DNA of 64,000 nucleotides from Haloarcula rara (GTDB taxonomy: Archaea; Halobacteriota; Halobacteria; Halobacteriales; Haloarculaceae), in assembly GCF_029338235.1 (NCBI RefSeq), contig NZ_CP119785.1:2418001-2482000 (forward strand), written 5' to 3'. This document shows, in pieces, positions 43,823 to 57,074 of this stretch. Each line of letters starts with the position of its first letter. Positions within the stretch are counted from its first letter, which is position 1. The notes under the pieces were generated by a model, which ran no database searches, was not told the origin of the DNA, and saw nothing but the letters and a program-made list of their open reading frames with translations. The translations under genes were made by a program, and so were the position numbers.

Positions 43823-44059
43823 ATGAAGAAGCAAGAGCTCATTCATCTTCACAGCCTTCTCGCACAGGTACAGCACCATTACGAAGCCGACACAGGGTCC
43901 GACGTCGAACACGACGAGTACGCAGACCTCGGTGTCAAGCCGACATCGATTCACAAATCGAAGACGGACCACAAAGCCGCCGTCTTTGCGCTCGCTGACG
44001 GTCTCACCGACGACATGGTCGCCGAGAGCGAGGAACCGCTGACGCTCGCTGCCGACTGA
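43823..44059 (+). CDS. UPF0058 family protein
   Basis: 78 residues, all helical: MKKQELIHLHSLLAQVQHHYE followed by acidic loop, then SIHKSKTDHKAAVFALADGL. The first helix HLHSLL is the family hallmark. Members are small, conserved in haloarchaea and methanogens, and of unknown function; UPF0058 genes often lie near metabolic enzymes or alone. The AT-rich ATACTATAACC (about 43787-43797) is the likely promoter, 26-36 nt upstream. Confidence 0.9.
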   Translation: MKKQELIHLHSLLAQVQHHYEADTGSDVEHDEYADLGVKPTSIHKSKTDHKAAVFALADGLTDDMVAESEEPLTLAAD

Positions 44060-44239
44060 ACTTCTCTCGACCCTGGCCGTACCATCACGCTCGACAGCCG
44101 CCGGCTTCGCCTCCGCTTGTGGCTCTCGGGGCCCCAGTGACGCCGCCAAGTGTCCGCGCGGCGTCGTCGAGCGGTGCCGTGTGGTACGCGCTATCGCAAC
44201 TCTCAAATCACTTATACACAGTGAGCGCCTAGTACCGCT

Positions 44240-44536
44240 GTGAGCGAAGATACAGGGCGGCGGAACCTCCGCATGCCAAATAGCGATCAGTTGTTTGCAG
44301 TCGTAACCGAACACCTCGGTGGGAACCACGTCCGCCTCCAGTGCGAGGACGGCGAGACCCGCATGGGCCGAATCCCCGGCCGGATGAAGTTCCGGACCTG
44401 GATTAACGAGGAGGACATCGTCCTCGCGGAGCCGTGGGACTGGCAAGACGAGAAGGCCAACGTCGAGTGGCGCTACGACGGCCAGGACGCAGACCAGCTC
44501 CGTGCCGAAGGCCACCTCGATTCGCTGACTGCCTGA
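44240..44536 (+). CDS. eif1A: Translation initiation factor eIF-1A
   Basis: 98 residues beginning at GTG 44240 ([20 protein letters not shown]). The OB-fold core [41 protein letters not shown] is essentially invariant in archaea; the C-terminal [19 protein letters not shown] is also standard. It helps tRNA-i binding and scanning-like start selection on the 30S subunit. TATA CTTATACAC (44211-44219) lies 21-29 nt upstream, so the mRNA is close to leaderless. A T6 run at 44573-44578 is a plausible terminator, ending the unit before the rRNA operon. Confidence 0.96.
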   Translation: MSEDTGRRNLRMPNSDQLFAVVTEHLGGNHVRLQCEDGETRMGRIPGRMKFRTWINEEDIVLAEPWDWQDEKANVEWRYDGQDADQLRAEGHLDSLTA

Positions 44537-44818
44537 AGTACCTTTTCTGCAGTGTGTGCGACGGACGCGAGTCGTTTTTTCGAGGAGTGACACGGCAGCC
44601 ACTGGCGAGTCGTGGCGGTCCGCCCGCGCTGCTCGGGAGCGTTTGTCTCTCAATAGCTCCGGTCGCCAGCTGGCTCCGAACGGTCCGGCGACCACTCGTC
44701 TAATCTTGCTGACTACTAATCGTGGCACAACGCCGCTGTCTGTCGGTTAGGTGTGTGACGAACTCACGTCACGTGTGCGCCGTGTGGGGCCGGCACAGGG
44801 CGCCTTCGAGACGAGTCA
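44537..44818. other. Gap between eIF1A and the rRNA promoter
   Basis: No gene is seen. It begins with the T-run terminator of eIF1A (near 44573-44578). I find only one rRNA promoter, at 44820; upstream tandem promoters of the kind described in other haloarchaea are not obvious here. Confidence 0.5.
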
Positions 44819-44860
44819 TTTATGTATACCCCTCCCATCGGATATGATGCGAAGGACGCC
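44819..44860 (+). promoter_or_regulatory. rRNA operon promoter
   Basis: TTTATGTATACCCC at 44819-44832 followed about 20 nt later by GATGCGAAGGACG (44849-44861) matches from memory the haloarchaeal rRNA promoter pattern (TTTATGTACCCC ... GATGCGAACGACG), with the TTCGA upstream word at 44804. The transcription start should fall in TGCGAAG, about 325 nt before mature 16S. Confidence 0.8.
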
Positions 44861-44998
44861 CCGGGCAGCGTGCTCGGGTCGACGGCTCGACGACCCACCT
44901 GGGTGGTCGGGTGTTCGCTCAGAGCGCATGGCCGCTTGCGCGGCTTCCGCTCGCACCATGAGGATTCCACCCCTGCGGTCCGCCGTCAAGATGGAATC

Positions 44999-45028
44999 TG
45001 ATGTGAGCCCACGGACCCATGCAGTAGT
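44999..45028 (+). other. 5' strand of the 16S processing stem
   Basis: GATGTGAGCCCA (45000-45011) and CCCATGCAGTAGT (45016-45028) are complementary to TGGGCTCACAT (46777-46787) and ACTACTGCATGGG (46759-46771) in the spacer. The two helices separated by small bulges form the bulge-helix-bulge target cleaved by the archaeal splicing endonuclease to release pre-16S. Confidence 0.8.
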
Positions 45029-45175
45029 CAACACTGGCGTAGGAACCAGTGTGTTCTACTGCCTGTTGTAACAAACTGAAGGAATTCGCTCTGCGAATAT
45101 CTTCACGCCTTACAACCGGCAGTAGTTAGCTTCCGACGGAGTGCAACCACTTCCGCCGCTGATGTATATCAGCAC

Positions 45176-46646
<1,471 letters not shown>

Positions 46647-47052
46647 ACTGACCGGGATTGGGGCTCTGCCCCAACCCACCTTCACTTGGTCGCTGTTTAC
46701 AGCGACCAACTGGCATTGACTGGTGACCACAAGTCACCGTGAGTCGGAAGCAACTCCGACTACTGCATGGGCCCGCTGGGCTCACATGACCTCTCCGAGT
46801 CGGACCCCCTCACGGGGGCGCCGGGTGCAACTCCCGGCGGGTCCGTACGACGTAGCACGCTCGAACCGAGCCCCTTAAGTGTGGGACGGCGCTCGAACGT
46901 GATACGACGACAGATGCACCATCCCGGGTAAAACCGAGGTTGGGAAGGGTCGATTCGCCCACCATCTACCACCTTGGGGGCGAGTATGAAACCGCGTGTA
47001 CGTGCGATCCAGGCGTCCACTGGACTCGTTCAGTTATACGAGTCACAACGAC
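46647..47052 (+). other. 16S-23S spacer, no tRNA-Ala, with compact two-arm structure
   Basis: About 406 bp. It contains the 3' strand of the 16S processing stem (46759-46787) and the 5' strand of the 23S stem (46998-47028). No tRNA cloverleaf is found, whereas haloarchaeal spacers usually carry tRNA-Ala(TGC). Where it would sit, 46801-46845 folds into a 7-bp closing stem CGGACCC/GGGTCCG holding two hairpins, CCCC/GGGG and GCCGGG/CCCGGC. This could be a tRNA remnant or an ordinary spacer fold. Confidence 0.7.
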
Positions 47053-49971
<2,919 letters not shown>

Positions 49972-50021
49972 ATTCATACGCACTGTGACTCGATTCACCG
50001 ACGATTATCTCGTCGACTGAC

Positions 50022-50052
50022 CGAGTCCAGGCGCAAACTGGATCGCACGTAC
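50022..50052 (+). other. 3' strand of the 23S processing stem
   Basis: CGAGTCCAG (50022-50030) and CTGGATCGCACGTAC (50038-50052) are complementary to CTGGACTCG (47020-47028) and GTACGTGCGATCCAG (46998-47012) upstream of 23S, separated by short bulges: the second bulge-helix-bulge processing site. Confidence 0.8.
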
Positions 50053-50110
50053 TGAAACATCTGCCAACTGAGAGCGGTATACCATCACGGTTCGACTCCG
50101 TGACTCAGCG

Positions 50111-50232
50111 TTAGGCGGCCATAGCGGTGAGGTTGCCTCCCGTACCCATCCCGAACACGGAAGATAAGCTCACCAGCGTTTCGGCGAGTACTGGAGTGCG
50201 CGAGCCTCTGGGAAATCCGATTCGCCGCCACC
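50111..50232 (+). rRNA. rrf: 5S ribosomal RNA
   Basis: TTAGGCGGCCATAGCGGTGA to CCGCCACC, 122 nt, with the terminal stem TTAGGCGGC/GCCGCCA and the conserved CCCGTACCCATCCCGAACACGG loop. Nearly identical to Haloarcula-type 5S. It is the last stable RNA of the operon; no tRNA-Cys follows. Confidence 0.96.
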
Positions 50233-50246
50233 ATTCATTCACTTTC

Positions 50247-50288
50247 AGCCTTCCGAGGAGAGTCGTCTCTCTCCCCGGAGGGCTTTTC
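50247..50288 (+). terminator. rRNA operon terminator hairpin
   Basis: AGCCTTCCGAGGAGAG, a TCGT loop, then CTCTCTCCCCGGAGGGCT and TTTT: a stem of about 14 pairs with G-U wobbles directly followed by a T-run, 15 bp after 5S. Confidence 0.75.
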
Positions 50289-50343
50289 GTATTTACGCAG
50301 AGTGGCTACGCCGTCGTTCCGTAGTTTCCCTCGACGGCTTCAG

Positions 50344-52419
50344 TTAGCGGTCGATGTCGGCCGTGCTACGCACGTCTACAACGGAGCGGCCGACTTCGAC
50401 CGTGTAGCGACCGCTGTCGACGGTCCAGCCGTCGTCGTACCGCGAGAAGGCGAGCTCGTCGAGGGCGAGCGTAACGGTCCGTGACTCGCCGGCGTCGAGT
50501 GCGACGGGTTGGGCGCCGGCGAACTCACGCTCCGGACGGTCGATTCCATCGACAGCAGGCGGTCGCACGTACGCCTGGACGACCTCGTGGCCGGCCGTGT
50601 CACCGACGTTCTCCACAGTGACCTCGACAGTGGCATCGCTGACGGCTGTCGCGGCGCCGTACTCGAAGGTAGTGTAGGAGTGGCCGTGACCGAAGGGGTA
50701 GGTCGACTCGTCGTCGCTCGCGTCGAAGTGGCGGTAGCCGACGAAGACGCCCTCGTCGTAGTGGGCGACGTCGTCCACGCCGGGGAAGCGGCGTTCGTCG
50801 CTCGTCGGATAGGACCCCTCGGGGGCGAACGTGACGGGGAGACGCCCGCTGGGGTCGCGGTCGCCGTAGAGGACGTCGGCAAGCGCTGCGCCGTCGGCCT
50901 GGCCGGGGTACCACTGCTCTATGACGGCGGCGACGTCGTCGCGCCAGGGAGTTTCGACCGGCCCGCCGGTTCGGAGGACGACGACTGTCCGGTCGTTGGC
51001 GGTGGCGACTGCCTTGATAAGTTCGTCCTGGCGCCCGGGGAGTGCGAGGCTGTCGCGGTCACGCGCCTCGGTGGTCGCGTCGCGCACGCAGACTATCGCA
51101 ACGTCGGCGTCCTCGGCGGCCGCGACGGCGGCGTCGAGCGAGGGGTCTTCCTTGGGTCCGTCGTCGTCGGTTTCGTGGCCGCTGTCGACGAACGGCAGGA
51201 GGTCGAACAGCGAGACGTTCTCTATCTCCGGAATCCCGCGCGCGCTCGTGACGGTTCCGCCGGCACGGTCCGTGAGGCCGTCGACGGGGCTGACCGAGTG
51301 GAACGGCGTCGTCTCCGAGGAGCCCCCGCCGCCGAGCTTAGCGTCGTGGACGTGGGGTCCGACGAGTGCCACGTCGGCGTCGTCAGCCAGCGGCAGGACG
51401 CCGTCGTTCTCGAGCAGGACGGTCCCGCGGGCGGCGATGTCCCGCGCGAGGTCGCGGTGGCGCTCGCTGTCCAGTTCGCCGGGACGGTCGCGGCCGTCCA
51501 GCAGGCCGATGCGGGCCATCTGCCCGAGGACACGACGGACCTTGTCGTCCAGCCGGTCTGCCGGGACCGACCCGTCGTCGATGGCAGCGGCGAGTGGGTC
51601 GCCGAAGAGGCCGGCGCGGCTGCCGTCGGGGATGCCGTCGGGCCACTCGAACTCCTCGTCGGGGTCGTCGGGGCCCGACGGGACGCCGGGCATCTCCACG
51701 TCGAGGCCGGCGTTGGCCGCGCCGACGGTCGATTCGAGGCCGTACCAGTCGGAGACGACGTAGCCCGCAAAGCCCCACTCGTCTTTGAGTACGTCACCGA
51801 CCAGGCGTTCGTGGTCGCTCATGTGGGTGCCGTTGACGCGGTTGTACGCGGTCATCACCGAGCTGACGCCGGCCTCGACGGCGGCGCGGAAGGGCGGGAG
51901 ATACAGCTCCCGGAGGGTGCGCTCGTCGACGTCGGCGCTGACGGTCGTGCGGCCCGTCTCCTGATTGTTGGCGACGAAGTGTTTCACCGTCGCTAGCACG
52001 TCCTCGGATTCGATGCCGGCGACGAGTGCGCGGCCGAGGTCGCTGGCGAGCACCGGGTCCTCAGAGAGATACTCGAAGTTCCGACCGCAGTGGGGGACAC
52101 GGAGCACGTTCACCCCGGGTGCCAGCAGTGCGTCCTGGTCGTGCGCGCGGGCCTCGCGGGCCATCGCAGCCCCCTGTTCGCGAGCGAGGTCGGGGTCGAA
52201 CGTCGCGGCGGCGGCGAGCGTGGCGGGGAAGGCCGTCGACCGTTCGCCCTCGGCGCGGATGCCCAGCGGCCCGTCGACGAGCCGCAGCGGCGGCACGTCG
52301 AGGCGCGGGACGCCGGGGAGGTAGCCGGTCGCGGTTCCCTCGGGGTCTTCTGCCCCGCAGACGAGCGCGAGTTTCTCCGTGCGGGTCAGCTCGGCGACGA
52401 GCGAGTCGATGTCGGCCAT
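50344..52419 (-). CDS. Glycoside hydrolase family 3 (beta-glucosidase-like)
   Basis: 691 residues, no signal peptide, so cytoplasmic. GH3 N-terminal barrel (about 1-290) with the substrate segment KHFVANNQETGR and nucleophile Asp224 in GYVVSDWYG. The second alpha/beta domain (about 330-560) and a C-terminal fibronectin-III-like domain (about 590-690, VTVENVGDTAGHEVVQAYV) complete the three-domain beta-glucosidase layout. It releases terminal beta-linked glucose or xylose from oligosaccharides. It converges with the rRNA operon. No sugar transporter is adjacent. Confidence 0.92.
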   Translation of the reverse strand: MADIDSLVAELTRTEKLALVCGAEDPEGTATGYLPGVPRLDVPPLRLVDGPLGIRAEGERSTAFPATLAAAATFDPDLAREQGAAMAREARAHDQDALLAPGVNVLRVPHCGRNFEYLSEDPVLASDLGRALVAGIESEDVLATVKHFVANNQETGRTTVSADVDERTLRELYLPPFRAAVEAGVSSVMTAYNRVNGTHMSDHERLVGDVLKDEWGFAGYVVSDWYGLESTVGAANAGLDVEMPGVPSGPDDPDEEFEWPDGIPDGSRAGLFGDPLAAAIDDGSVPADRLDDKVRRVLGQMARIGLLDGRDRPGELDSERHRDLARDIAARGTVLLENDGVLPLADDADVALVGPHVHDAKLGGGGSSETTPFHSVSPVDGLTDRAGGTVTSARGIPEIENVSLFDLLPFVDSGHETDDDGPKEDPSLDAAVAAAEDADVAIVCVRDATTEARDRDSLALPGRQDELIKAVATANDRTVVVLRTGGPVETPWRDDVAAVIEQWYPGQADGAALADVLYGDRDPSGRLPVTFAPEGSYPTSDERRFPGVDDVAHYDEGVFVGYRHFDASDDESTYPFGHGHSYTTFEYGAATAVSDATVEVTVENVGDTAGHEVVQAYVRPPAVDGIDRPEREFAGAQPVALDAGESRTVTLALDELAFSRYDDGWTVDSGRYTVEVGRSVVDVRSTADIDR

Positions 52420-52516
52420 GTAATATCAACGGTGGGTGCGGAGACCGGAAAGTCGTTGGGGCACCGTCGTTCTGGCCGACACAATCGCTATCTGTGTTTC
52501 CCCCCGAAGCCCAGAT

Positions 52517-53353
52517 ATGGATGACGACAGGCTTCCGGCGGCAACGGGCGTCGGTCGCGTCGCGCTGACCGTCGGGGACCTGGGCAAGGTGGCCGAGTTC
52601 TACGAGTCTGTGGTGGGTCTGATGGTTCACGAGCGGGCGGGCGAGCGCGCGATACTGGGCGACAGTGAGACGGCGCTGCTGGAACTCCGAGCGGACCGGA
52701 GCGCACCCGAACGACCGCGGTCGGCGGCGGGGCTCTTCCACACTGCGTTTCGGGTCCCCTCTCGGGCTGGGCTGGGTGACGCGCTGGAGCGACTCGACGC
52801 CCGGTGGCAGCTTTCGGGGGCCTCGGACCACCTCGTCAGTGAGGCACTGTACTGCCGGGACCCGGAGGGAAACGGTGTCGAAATATATCGGGACCGTCCG
52901 CGGTCGGTGTGGGAGGAGACACCGGACGGCGAGGTCCGGATGGCGACGGAGCCGCTGGACGCGACCGGCGTTCGGGAGGCAGCGAACGGTTCGGATGCGG
53001 TACCAGCCGGAACCGACGTGGGCCACGTCCACCTGGAGGTGACCGACCTCGACGCCGCCCGCGCGTTCTACGCTGACGCGCTGGGCATGACCGTCCGGAC
53101 CACCTACGACGGCGCGTGCTTCCTCGCGGCGGGTGCGTACCACCACCACGTCGGGGTGAACGTCTGGAACGGGCGGTCGACGCCGGCGGGCGGGCGTGGC
53201 CTCGACTGGTACGAACTCCGTCTGCCGACCGACGCGGCGATCACCGAGGCGCGCGAGCGACTCGACCGGGCTGGGTACGCCCTCGAGGTGACCGCGGACG
53301 GGGTTCGGGTCACGGACCCGGACGGTATCGCCCTCCGCCTAACGAGCCGGTAG
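52517..53353 (+). CDS. VOC-family protein (catechol 2,3-dioxygenase/CatE-like)
   Basis: 278 residues from the ATG at 52517; the frame extends 27 codons upstream without support. Two glyoxalase-fold repeats: residues 1-125 (VGRVALTVGDLGKVAEFYES) and 165-278 (VGHVHLEVTDLDAARAFYAD). Metal-ligand candidates are His173 and His175 (GHVH), YHHHVGVNVW and the final Asp/Glu. The two-domain arrangement matches CatE/extradiol dioxygenase-like proteins of Firmicutes and haloarchaea. The reaction, ring cleavage or a related metal-dependent step, is unverified. Confidence 0.85.
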   Translation: MDDDRLPAATGVGRVALTVGDLGKVAEFYESVVGLMVHERAGERAILGDSETALLELRADRSAPERPRSAAGLFHTAFRVPSRAGLGDALERLDARWQLSGASDHLVSEALYCRDPEGNGVEIYRDRPRSVWEETPDGEVRMATEPLDATGVREAANGSDAVPAGTDVGHVHLEVTDLDAARAFYADALGMTVRTTYDGACFLAAGAYHHHVGVNVWNGRSTPAGGRGLDWYELRLPTDAAITEARERLDRAGYALEVTADGVRVTDPDGIALRLTSR

Positions 53354-53401
53354 CGCTCGTGTTACCGGCCACTCAAATGGATAGCCGGCGTTAGCACGCG
53401 T

Positions 53402-53470
53402 ATGACTCGCAGTGTCGCCCGCAGGGCTAGGTACCGACCGACGAACGCGACGGCCGGGAGGTCCGCATGA
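53402..53470 (+). CDS. Possible 22-codon upstream ORF
   Basis: ATG 53402 to TGA 53470, encoding a basic peptide MTRSVARRARYRPTNATAG. Its stop overlaps the esterase ATG as ATGA, the arrangement used for translational coupling in haloarchaea. It may be a leader ORF for the esterase; equally it may be chance. Confidence 0.25.
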   Translation: MTRSVARRARYRPTNATAGRSA

Positions 53471-54117
53471 CCGACGGACCACATCAGGACCAACAGCTCG
53501 TCACCGCCGGCACGCCGCTGGAGGAGGCGACGGCGGCGATGATCCTCGTCCACGGGCGGGGCGCGACGGCGCGGAGCATCGTCCAGATGGGCGAGGAGGT
53601 CCACCGCGATGGCGTGGCGCTGCTTGCCCCCCAGGCCGCACGTAACACCTGGTATCCCAACTCCTTCCTGGCGCCCGTCGAGCGCAACGAGCCGGGGCGC
53701 AGTTCTGGGTTGCAGGCCGTCGACGACGCCGTCTACGAGGCGGCCGAGGCCGGTATCGACCGCGAGCGCGTCCTCCTGCTGGGTTTCTCACAGGGCGCGT
53801 GTCTCGCAAGCGAGTACGTCGCGCGCAATCCCCGGCGATACGGCGGGCTGGTGGTGCTATCGGGCGGACTCATCGGCGAGACGGTCGACCCGACGAGCTA
53901 CGACGGGGACATCGAGGGGACGCCGGTGTTCGTCGGCTGTAGCGACGTCGACCCGCACATCCCGCTGGAACGAGTAACGGAGACGAGCGAAGCGTTCGAG
54001 CTGCTGAACGGCGACGTCGACGAGCGTATCTACGAGGGGATGGGTCACGGCGTCAACGAGGACGAGCTCGAGGCGGTGGCCGAGCTGGTCGCCGGGCTGG
54101 TCGGTGAGGAAGCCTAA
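53467..54117 (+). CDS. Carboxylesterase/phospholipase (alpha/beta hydrolase)
   Basis: 216 residues of the small esterase family. Oxyanion strand MILVHGRGATARSIVQM, nucleophile Ser108 in LLLGFSQGACLA, acid Asp in VGCSDVDPHIPLERV and base His in YEGMGHGVNEDEL. It hydrolyses short acyl esters or lysophospholipids in the cytoplasm (no signal). It lies downstream of the VOC gene, an association seen with aromatic-hydroquinone degradation clusters (weak inference). Confidence 0.9.
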   Translation: MTDGPHQDQQLVTAGTPLEEATAAMILVHGRGATARSIVQMGEEVHRDGVALLAPQAARNTWYPNSFLAPVERNEPGRSSGLQAVDDAVYEAAEAGIDRERVLLLGFSQGACLASEYVARNPRRYGGLVVLSGGLIGETVDPTSYDGDIEGTPVFVGCSDVDPHIPLERVTETSEAFELLNGDVDERIYEGMGHGVNEDELEAVAELVAGLVGEEA

Positions 54118-54174
54118 ACCCGGTTACTGAGGGGTCACCGCGAGATTTTGTGGACGACCGGCGTACGTGTGAGT

Positions 54175-55298
54175 ATGGAACGCACACGCCGGGCCTGGCT
54201 CGAGACGCTGGGGGCGGCCGGCGCGGCCGCCCTCGCCGGCTGTAGTGGGGGAGTCGTCGACGGACTGTCCGACGGGAGGACACCGAGCGGGCCGGGCCCA
54301 CCGGTGTCCGAGGGCGAGCTCTACATCGGCCACGAACTCGACGCGCTGAACGAGAACATCACGGACGGCGGCGTCCCGAAAGACGGCATTCCGGCCGTGG
54401 ACGAGCCGACGTTCCAGCCGGCCGAGGCAGCGTCGCTCGCCGACGACGACGTGGTGTATGGCGTCGAATGGGACGGTGAGGCGAAGGCCTACCCGCAGTA
54501 CATCCTCGTCCACCACGAAATCGTCAACGACACCGTCAGGGGCGACCCGGTCGCGGTGACGTGCTGTCCGCTCACCGGCACCGCGCAGGGATTCGAGCAC
54601 GGGGAGACGAACTTCGGCGTCTCCGGACGGCTCGTCAACTCCAACCTGACGATGTACGACCGGGACACCGACAGCTGGTGGCCCCAGATGGTCGCAACGG
54701 CGATACGGGGGCCCGGGAAGGGCGAGACGCTCGAGGAGTTCCGGGTCGTCTAGACGACCTGGGGCGAGTGGCGGGCGGCGTACCCGGACACCGTCGTGCT
54801 CACCGAGGAGACGGGGTTCCAGCGCCGCTACGGCTCTGACCCGTACGGCCAGTACAACCCGCCGCGGGCTACTACGCGAACGAGGAGACGCTGTTCGAGC
54901 CGCTGGTGTCGGACGACCGCGCGCCGCCAAAGCGGGTCGTCATCGGGACGCGACCGCTCGCGGGCGCGCTCGCGTTCGATAAAGCATCCTTGCTCTCCGA
55001 GCGCGTGCTGACGGGCGCCATCGACGGGACCGACCACGTCGCCGTGGCGGATTCGACACGCTCGACGGGGTACGTCTACGCGAACCCCGACAGTATCGGG
55101 GTCGAGCCCGCCGACGGCGCGGCCGCGGGACTACCGGGCATCCTCTCGGGGTTTGCCTGCTGCGGCCCGACAGTACTCATCGTTCTTGGCCTGCAGGCGA
55201 GCGCGACCGTCCTGACGCTGTTCCAGTGGCTGCTGCCCCTGACCGTGCTCGCGCTGGTCGGGACGTTGCTGTGGGTCGGTCGGAAGGTGGAGGGCTGA
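54175..55298 (+). pseudogene. DUF3179 lipoprotein gene, broken, ending in a foreign membrane segment
   Basis: From the ATG at 54175: twin-Arg lipoprotein signal (ERTRRAWLETLGAAGAAALAGC) and DUF3179 domain (VTCCPLTGTAQGFEHGETNF, SWWPQMVATAIRGPGKGETL). Then a TAG at 54751-54753 stands where the family has Trp (VVWTTW). The domain resumes in the same frame (GEWRAAYPDTVVLTEETGF), then a one-base loss near 54858-54868 shifts to SDDRAPPKRVVIGTRPLAGA. After YANPDSIGVEPADG the expected DUF3179 ending is absent and is replaced by a two-helix membrane tail with FACCGPTVLIVLGLQAS, which looks like another protein's end. Nonsense, frameshift and fusion together indicate decay. Confidence 0.85.
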
Positions 55299-55727
55299 CT
55301 ATTCGATATCGGTGAACGTCCCGAACTCGTCGACGGGGACGACCGAGTAGTCGATGTTCAGCGTGTCCTTGGTCGCGCGGATTTTGCCGACGAACGTCGA
55401 TATCTCTTCGAGCGTTCCCTCCAGGACGAACAGCTCCATACAGCGGTGTTCACCGACGTGGCTGTGGAAGTTCGAGGCGACCAGCCCCTCGTGTTCGTGG
55501 CGCAGGTGCATCATCTTCTCCTCGACGGCGGTGGTGTCGTAGTCGAACAGGACGGTGACGATACCCATCAGCTCCCGTCCTTCGAGGCGCTTGTCCTCGA
55601 ACTCGCCGAGCAGATTACGGCTGGCCTCGCGGATAATCTCGCTGCGGCCGGTGTAGCCGTGTTCCTCGGCGAACTCGTCGATGCGTTCGAGGAGCGATTC
55701 GGGCATGGAGACGCTGACGACGGTCAT
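55299..55727 (-). CDS. nikR: NikR-type nickel-responsive regulator
   Basis: 142 residues. Ribbon-helix-helix at 1-45 ([20 protein letters not shown]) and ACT-like metal domain. The four high-affinity nickel ligands are in place: His77, His88, His90 and Cys96 ([18 protein letters not shown]). It normally represses nickel uptake when nickel is present; here no nickel transporter is adjacent. A 20-bp palindrome at 55744-55763 just upstream fits autoregulation. The decayed DUF3179 gene ends where this gene's stop lies (55298/55299). Confidence 0.92.
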   Translation of the reverse strand: MTVVSVSMPESLLERIDEFAEEHGYTGRSEIIREASRNLLGEFEDKRLEGRELMGIVTVLFDYDTTAVEEKMMHLRHEHEGLVASNFHSHVGEHRCMELFVLEGTLEEISTFVGKIRATKDTLNIDYSVVPVDEFGTFTDIE

Positions 55728-55743
55728 ATATTAAGAAAAGGGG

Positions 55744-55763
55744 ATAATCCTATTAAGGATTAT
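55744..55763. promoter_or_regulatory. Palindrome upstream of nikR
   Basis: ATAATCCT-ATTA-AGGATTAT: perfect 8-nt arms, 17 bp before the nikR start. It would cover the nikR promoter. The vWA gene promoter (CTTATAAC, 55809-55816) is 46 bp beyond it. Confidence 0.6.
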
Positions 55764-55842
55764 TGAAGGTCCACCGTTTGCGGAGTTTTCACCACCTACG
55801 GAGGGAAAACTTATAACTAGCTCTCAAGATGGACCTAGCAGT

Positions 55843-57027
55843 ATGACAGCGAACGTCGTGACCGACGTGAACCGACCGTACGTTCCCGCCGGTGGAGCGA
55901 AGCTGACCGCCGAAATCGAAGTCGAACCCGGCGAGCAGGACGTAGAGCCCGTCCGGCACATCGCGCTCTGTATCGATTCGAGCGGCTCGATGTACGAGGG
56001 CGGAAACATGGACCGCGCTCGCGGCGGGGCCGAGTGGGTGTTTGGCCTGCTCAACGACGACGACTACGTCTCCATCGTGGCCTTTGACACCGAGGTCGAC
56101 GTGGTGCTTGACGCGACCCGCTGGGGCGATATCTCCCGTGAAGACGCCGTCGAGAAGGTCCACGACATTCAGGCCGGTGGTGGGACTGACATGTACCAGG
56201 GGCTGCAGGCCGCGGCAGACACGCTCAAAGACCTGCCGTCGGACGAGAACACCGCGCGTCGCGTCCTGCTGCTTTCCGACGGGAAGGACAACACCCACGA
56301 CCCGCCGGCGTTCGAGACGCTCGCCCGCGAGATAGACAGCGCCGGCATCCGAATCAAATCGGCGGGTATCGGCGAGGACTACCGCAGCGAGACCATCCGA
56401 AAGCTGGGCAGCGTCGCCCGCGGCGACTGGACGCATCTGCAGGCCTCGGGCGACATCGAGCAGTTCTTCGGCGACGCGGTCGAGGAGGCCGGCAGCGTCG
56501 TCGCCCCCGACGCCGAACTCGAACTCGACATCGCCGACGGCGTCGAGGTCAGTGAGGTGTACCGCGCCCTGCCCCAGACACAGGAGGTCTCGCCGGAGTG
56601 GGAGGCAAACAGCGCCGTCATCAAGCTGCCCGACCTGCTGGACCGGGAGACCCAGCGGGTGGTCCTGAAGATTCACGCACCAGCGCGACCGCTGGGCGAG
56701 CATCGGCTCGCGGACGTGACGCTTACGGCCGGCGGCGAGACGGCGACGGCGACCCTCTCCGTGGAGTACAGCGACGACGAGGAGCTGCTCCAGCAGCACA
56801 ACGAGGAGATAGATATCGACCACAAACAGACCGTCATCCAGACCGAGCTGGGCAAGGGCAACGTCGCCGAGGCCCAGACCCAGATCGAGCAGATGACCCG
56901 GATTCACGGGGCCGATACGGAGGCCGTCCAGTCCGCCGAGCGCCAGACCCAGATCGTCATGGAGGGCGGCCGCGAGGAGCAGAGCCGGGCCACGAAGATA
57001 GTCACAGACGAGGGCATCCAGAAGTGA
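55843..57027 (+). CDS. von Willebrand factor A-domain protein
   Basis: 394 residues. The vWA domain (about 38-215) has a complete MIDAS: Asp45-Ser-Ser-Gly-Ser49 in CIDSSGSMYEG, Thr in GGTDMYQGL and Asp in LLLSDGKDNTH. Residues 225-330 form an Ig-like domain; the C-terminal 65 residues are a Gln/Glu-rich coiled coil (NEEIDIDHKQTVIQTELG). No signal peptide, so a cytoplasmic scaffold. CTTATAAC about 27 nt upstream is a clear TATA. It heads the vWA - kinase - phosphatase - FHA cassette. Confidence 0.92.
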   Translation: MTANVVTDVNRPYVPAGGAKLTAEIEVEPGEQDVEPVRHIALCIDSSGSMYEGGNMDRARGGAEWVFGLLNDDDYVSIVAFDTEVDVVLDATRWGDISREDAVEKVHDIQAGGGTDMYQGLQAAADTLKDLPSDENTARRVLLLSDGKDNTHDPPAFETLAREIDSAGIRIKSAGIGEDYRSETIRKLGSVARGDWTHLQASGDIEQFFGDAVEEAGSVVAPDAELELDIADGVEVSEVYRALPQTQEVSPEWEANSAVIKLPDLLDRETQRVVLKIHAPARPLGEHRLADVTLTAGGETATATLSVEYSDDEELLQQHNEEIDIDHKQTVIQTELGKGNVAEAQTQIEQMTRIHGADTEAVQSAERQTQIVMEGGREEQSRATKIVTDEGIQK

Positions 57028-57074
57028 CAGCGCCGCGCGTGGGGGTCGCGGCCGCAGCTACCGAGGCCTGAGCG

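Noticed and set aside
46801..46845. Calling a tRNA gene in the rRNA spacer
   Set aside because: There is no anticodon arm, no TTCGA-type T loop and the length is only 45 nt; kept as a structure only.
54751..54753. TAG read as pyrrolysine in the DUF3179 gene
   Set aside because: No pyrrolysine system is expected in haloarchaea, the position is normally Trp, and the gene has a further frameshift and a foreign end.
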